A stretch of 64,000 nucleotides of DNA from Caprimulgus europaeus (Eukaryota > Chordata > Aves > Caprimulgiformes > Caprimulgidae): contig OU015542.1 of NCBI GenBank assembly GCA_907165065.1, positions 434,001-498,000 on the forward strand, in the 5' to 3' direction. Both the position numbers and the translations under genes were made by a program. The notes under the pieces were generated by a model that did not search any database, was not told the DNA's origin, and was given only the letters and a program-made list of their open reading frames with translations. Positions 61,741 through 64,000 of this stretch are shown piece by piece. The stretch's first letter is position 1, and each line of letters starts with the position of its first letter.

Positions 61741-63905
61741 TTACTACTGGCAGCCAGGGAAGCTGTCTGTCCCCCAGAAATTTTCCCCAAACTGTTCAGG
61801 CTCTGACTCTTCCCACTTGCATCTCCACAGGCAAAGGGTATGTGTGTGTGCATGATAAATTCAGGGATCCAGTTCAGCTTGGAAGGATTAAAGTGCCTGG
61901 AGAAAATCAACTTGTTTGCTCATTCAGTAGGCACCTGGGATGCTTGTACCGAGACACTACAGAAAGTTAAAACTACCTGGGAAGAAACACAGTGTTTTAC
62001 AGAGTGTCACAGGGGAATAACGTCTGAAGCTCACTGCTTGTACTGAACCTTCAAACTACACATTTGTCAAAATGCAAAGAATCCCCTTTCCCCACCTGTG
62101 AAAGATTGCAATGTGTTTCACTGTCAAAAATAAATCAAAATAAAACAGTTGAATTAGAAAATCACTATGATTTTGGAGCGAGTTTAAATAATCCATTACA
62201 AGTCTGTTATTGCAGGGTACACAGAGCAAAGCCAAACAAGAGTTAGTGACTGAGGTGGGCTGACTTCTGAGCAGGAACATGAAATTGGTGCACCTGTGAC
62301 ATGTTGCTACAGATGCTGAAGAGCTGAAACCACATTACATGGTCTGCACAGCAAATAAAATGAATGGTTGAGAAAAGGCACAGCATGAGAAACACTCAAG
62401 GACGCTGTGCTTCATATACGCAATAGCCCCATGCTGCAAATGATTCCCAGTGCAGGAAAAAATCCTACAGCTGGGGCAACAAATTGGGGTGAAGGTAGAG
62501 ATAATGTGCTCATCAGAGTAAAAGCAAAACTTACCTTCACAACTGCAGATAAAAAGATGAAGCCCACTGAGAATGCAGTAGCACCTATGAAACTGTTTAA
62601 TTAAGGTTAAAGGAAACAAAGGGTGAGTTCTGAGTTTCTTCACAAGTAGTAAGTGAAAGATTTCGTACGTGGCCTGCAGGGTGTCTCATTTCACAGCAGG
62701 ATTCACAGCACAGAAGCTACTCAGAGACCTGAAACTCTAGCAAGTCTTGGTTGTAAAACAAACACGTAGGGCAGATATCCTTGCTCCTCTGTGCTCTGAA
62801 GTGACAGTAACATGGGTGCTCTGCCAAGGGATTTCTGGTCTGTTGGTGCTCAGAGAGAGGGTCTGTGCTTATTGAGCAGGATGGATGAGGCACTATTTGC
62901 ATATTAGCAAATGGGGGACTCTGGTCCTGCAATGGGTCAGGCTCTTGAGGTGGGACACTAGTGGTGGGATGAGATTTCCATATGAAACCCTAAATGTCGG
63001 TGTCTCTTTGTCAAGGTCTTCAAGCGCAGTGGCTGCCCGAGGCCCCATTGCATCCCCTGGATCTTCATGTCTCCACGAGCCCTCAGCTGTGAAACTGGGG
63101 CATCTGCATGGCACCTGCACATGTAGTCTGCAGGCCTGTGGGAGACTCAGACGCTTCTGAGGACACAGTTGGAAGCCCATTGGGACTCCCTGGGCACTTA
63201 ACATGATGCTGGACAGCTGTCTGTGAACACCAGCCCTCCAGGTGGTAGTGGAAGCTCAGGTAGCCAGTATGCATGGAGGCAACAAGGTCTTGGAGCTTGA
63301 ATCTCAAGTCTTGCCTGGATTGTCTCTCAGGAAGGTACCCAAGCCTTTGAGATGTAAACAAAGCTTTGGGTGGGATTAGTTGTTCGAATGAGGCTCTGTC
63401 CATCTAGACATCTCCACCTGAGTAGGCTGTCCAGGTATTCTGGAAGCCAAAGCAGGAAGGTGTTGATGCACACTCAGCATCAATTTGCATGGCAACCTGA
63501 GAGGCTAGCTTAGTTTCAGGCTTTGACAAACAGATGTGTGAAGTGAACTGAGGATAATCTTATCTTTTGTGCTTGAAAGAGGAATGGTCCTGTCCTTTGG
63601 TGCAGTTTATTCATGATGTGCTGCATTGCATGGCAGAGGCAGGGCTGAGATCTTGCAGGACTGCAACTATGTTCAGGGCCAGCTCCAGGGTACAGGAAGA
63701 AGAAACACAGCTTTCCAAATCTGTGATGATTTCCAAGGTAGAATTAAATAATAATAACAGATAACTTGCCAGGCTGCTTGCCTAGAAGAGAAGATACATT
63801 GATGTTGCTAGCTGACAGAATGCTTTTGTAAAGCTGGAATTAGTTAAATGCTGCTAATAGATGGAGAACAGAGACAGACACATAAGTGACTTTAGAATTA
63901 GGACG
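61741..63905. other. Unique noncoding sequence, no gene seen
   Basis: No gene or repeat family is recognised. A small AAT repeat lies at about 63747-63757. Confidence 0.45.
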
Positions 63906-64000
63906 TGTCATAGTTTAGGCCCAGCCAGACACTAAGTACCACGTGGCTGCTCACTCCTCCCCACCTCAGTGGGATGGGGAGGACAATCGGAAGGAAAAGG
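63906..64000 (-). mobile_element. LTR, minus strand, cut by window end
   Basis: TGTCATAGTTTAGGCCCAGC followed by 'actaagtaccacgtgg' and 'aatcggaaggaaaagg' is the antisense of the sense-3' end of a common bird endogenous-retrovirus LTR. It is related to the LTR at 8436: both place 'acaatc', 'aaggaaaagg' and a CACTCxxCCCC block at the same distance from the end. The remainder, and any internal region, lies beyond the window. Confidence 0.8.

Noticed and set aside
1-64000. tRNA, rRNA, snRNA, microRNA or CRISPR elements
   Set aside because: I looked for tRNA B-box-like GGTTCGAATCC text, familiar microRNA seeds and regularly spaced direct repeats on both strands and found none that were convincing. 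A covariance-model scan would be needed to exclude divergent cases.

Overview
The window looks like intergenic or intronic DNA from a bird, most likely a passerine. The diagnosis rests on the repeats. There are several CR1 LINE 3' fragments whose tails carry decayed versions of the avian CR1 octamer, and several solo long terminal repeats (LTRs) of bird endogenous-retrovirus type with TG...CA ends and 5-bp target-site duplications. Unique sequence is mixed-GC with many in-frame stops. I see no bacterial-style operons, no rRNA or tRNA, no CRISPR array, and no protein-coding gene that I can identify by family.

Layout: 1-1245 unique; 1246-1593 CR1 (-); 2579-3578 solo LTR (+); 8436-9032 solo LTR (-); 10.0-10.6 kb two short tandem arrays; about 10.8-11.0 kb and 24.5-24.7 kb possible very old LINE remnants; 21371-21469 a candidate exon with near-perfect splice signals; 23185-23841 CpG-rich solo LTR (-) with a perfect duplication; 26610-26900 CR1 (-); 40411-40500 and 41381-41470 a 90-bp repeat pair, the second copy lying between perfect 20-bp direct repeats; 43990-44608 solo LTR (+) with a perfect duplication and a mosaic make-up; 47619-47648 a 30-bp LTR stub; 51967-52029 a pentanucleotide microsatellite; 53782-54385 CR1 (-); 55951-56592 CR1 (+) ending in the ORF2 C-terminus; 61218-61740 a candidate TATA promoter plus 150-residue ORF (-); 63906-64000 the start of another LTR (-), cut by the window edge.

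No genes can be shown to work together here. The clearest story is repeat history: related LTRs inserted in both orientations, lost their internal genes by LTR-LTR recombination, and in one case recombined with each other. I found no convincing undescribed molecular system. The points most worth checking are the mosaic LTR, the 90-bp templated-insertion-like duplication, the candidate exon and the candidate small gene on the minus strand. Identifications are by eye and by memory of repeat families; boundaries without target-site duplications are approximate.
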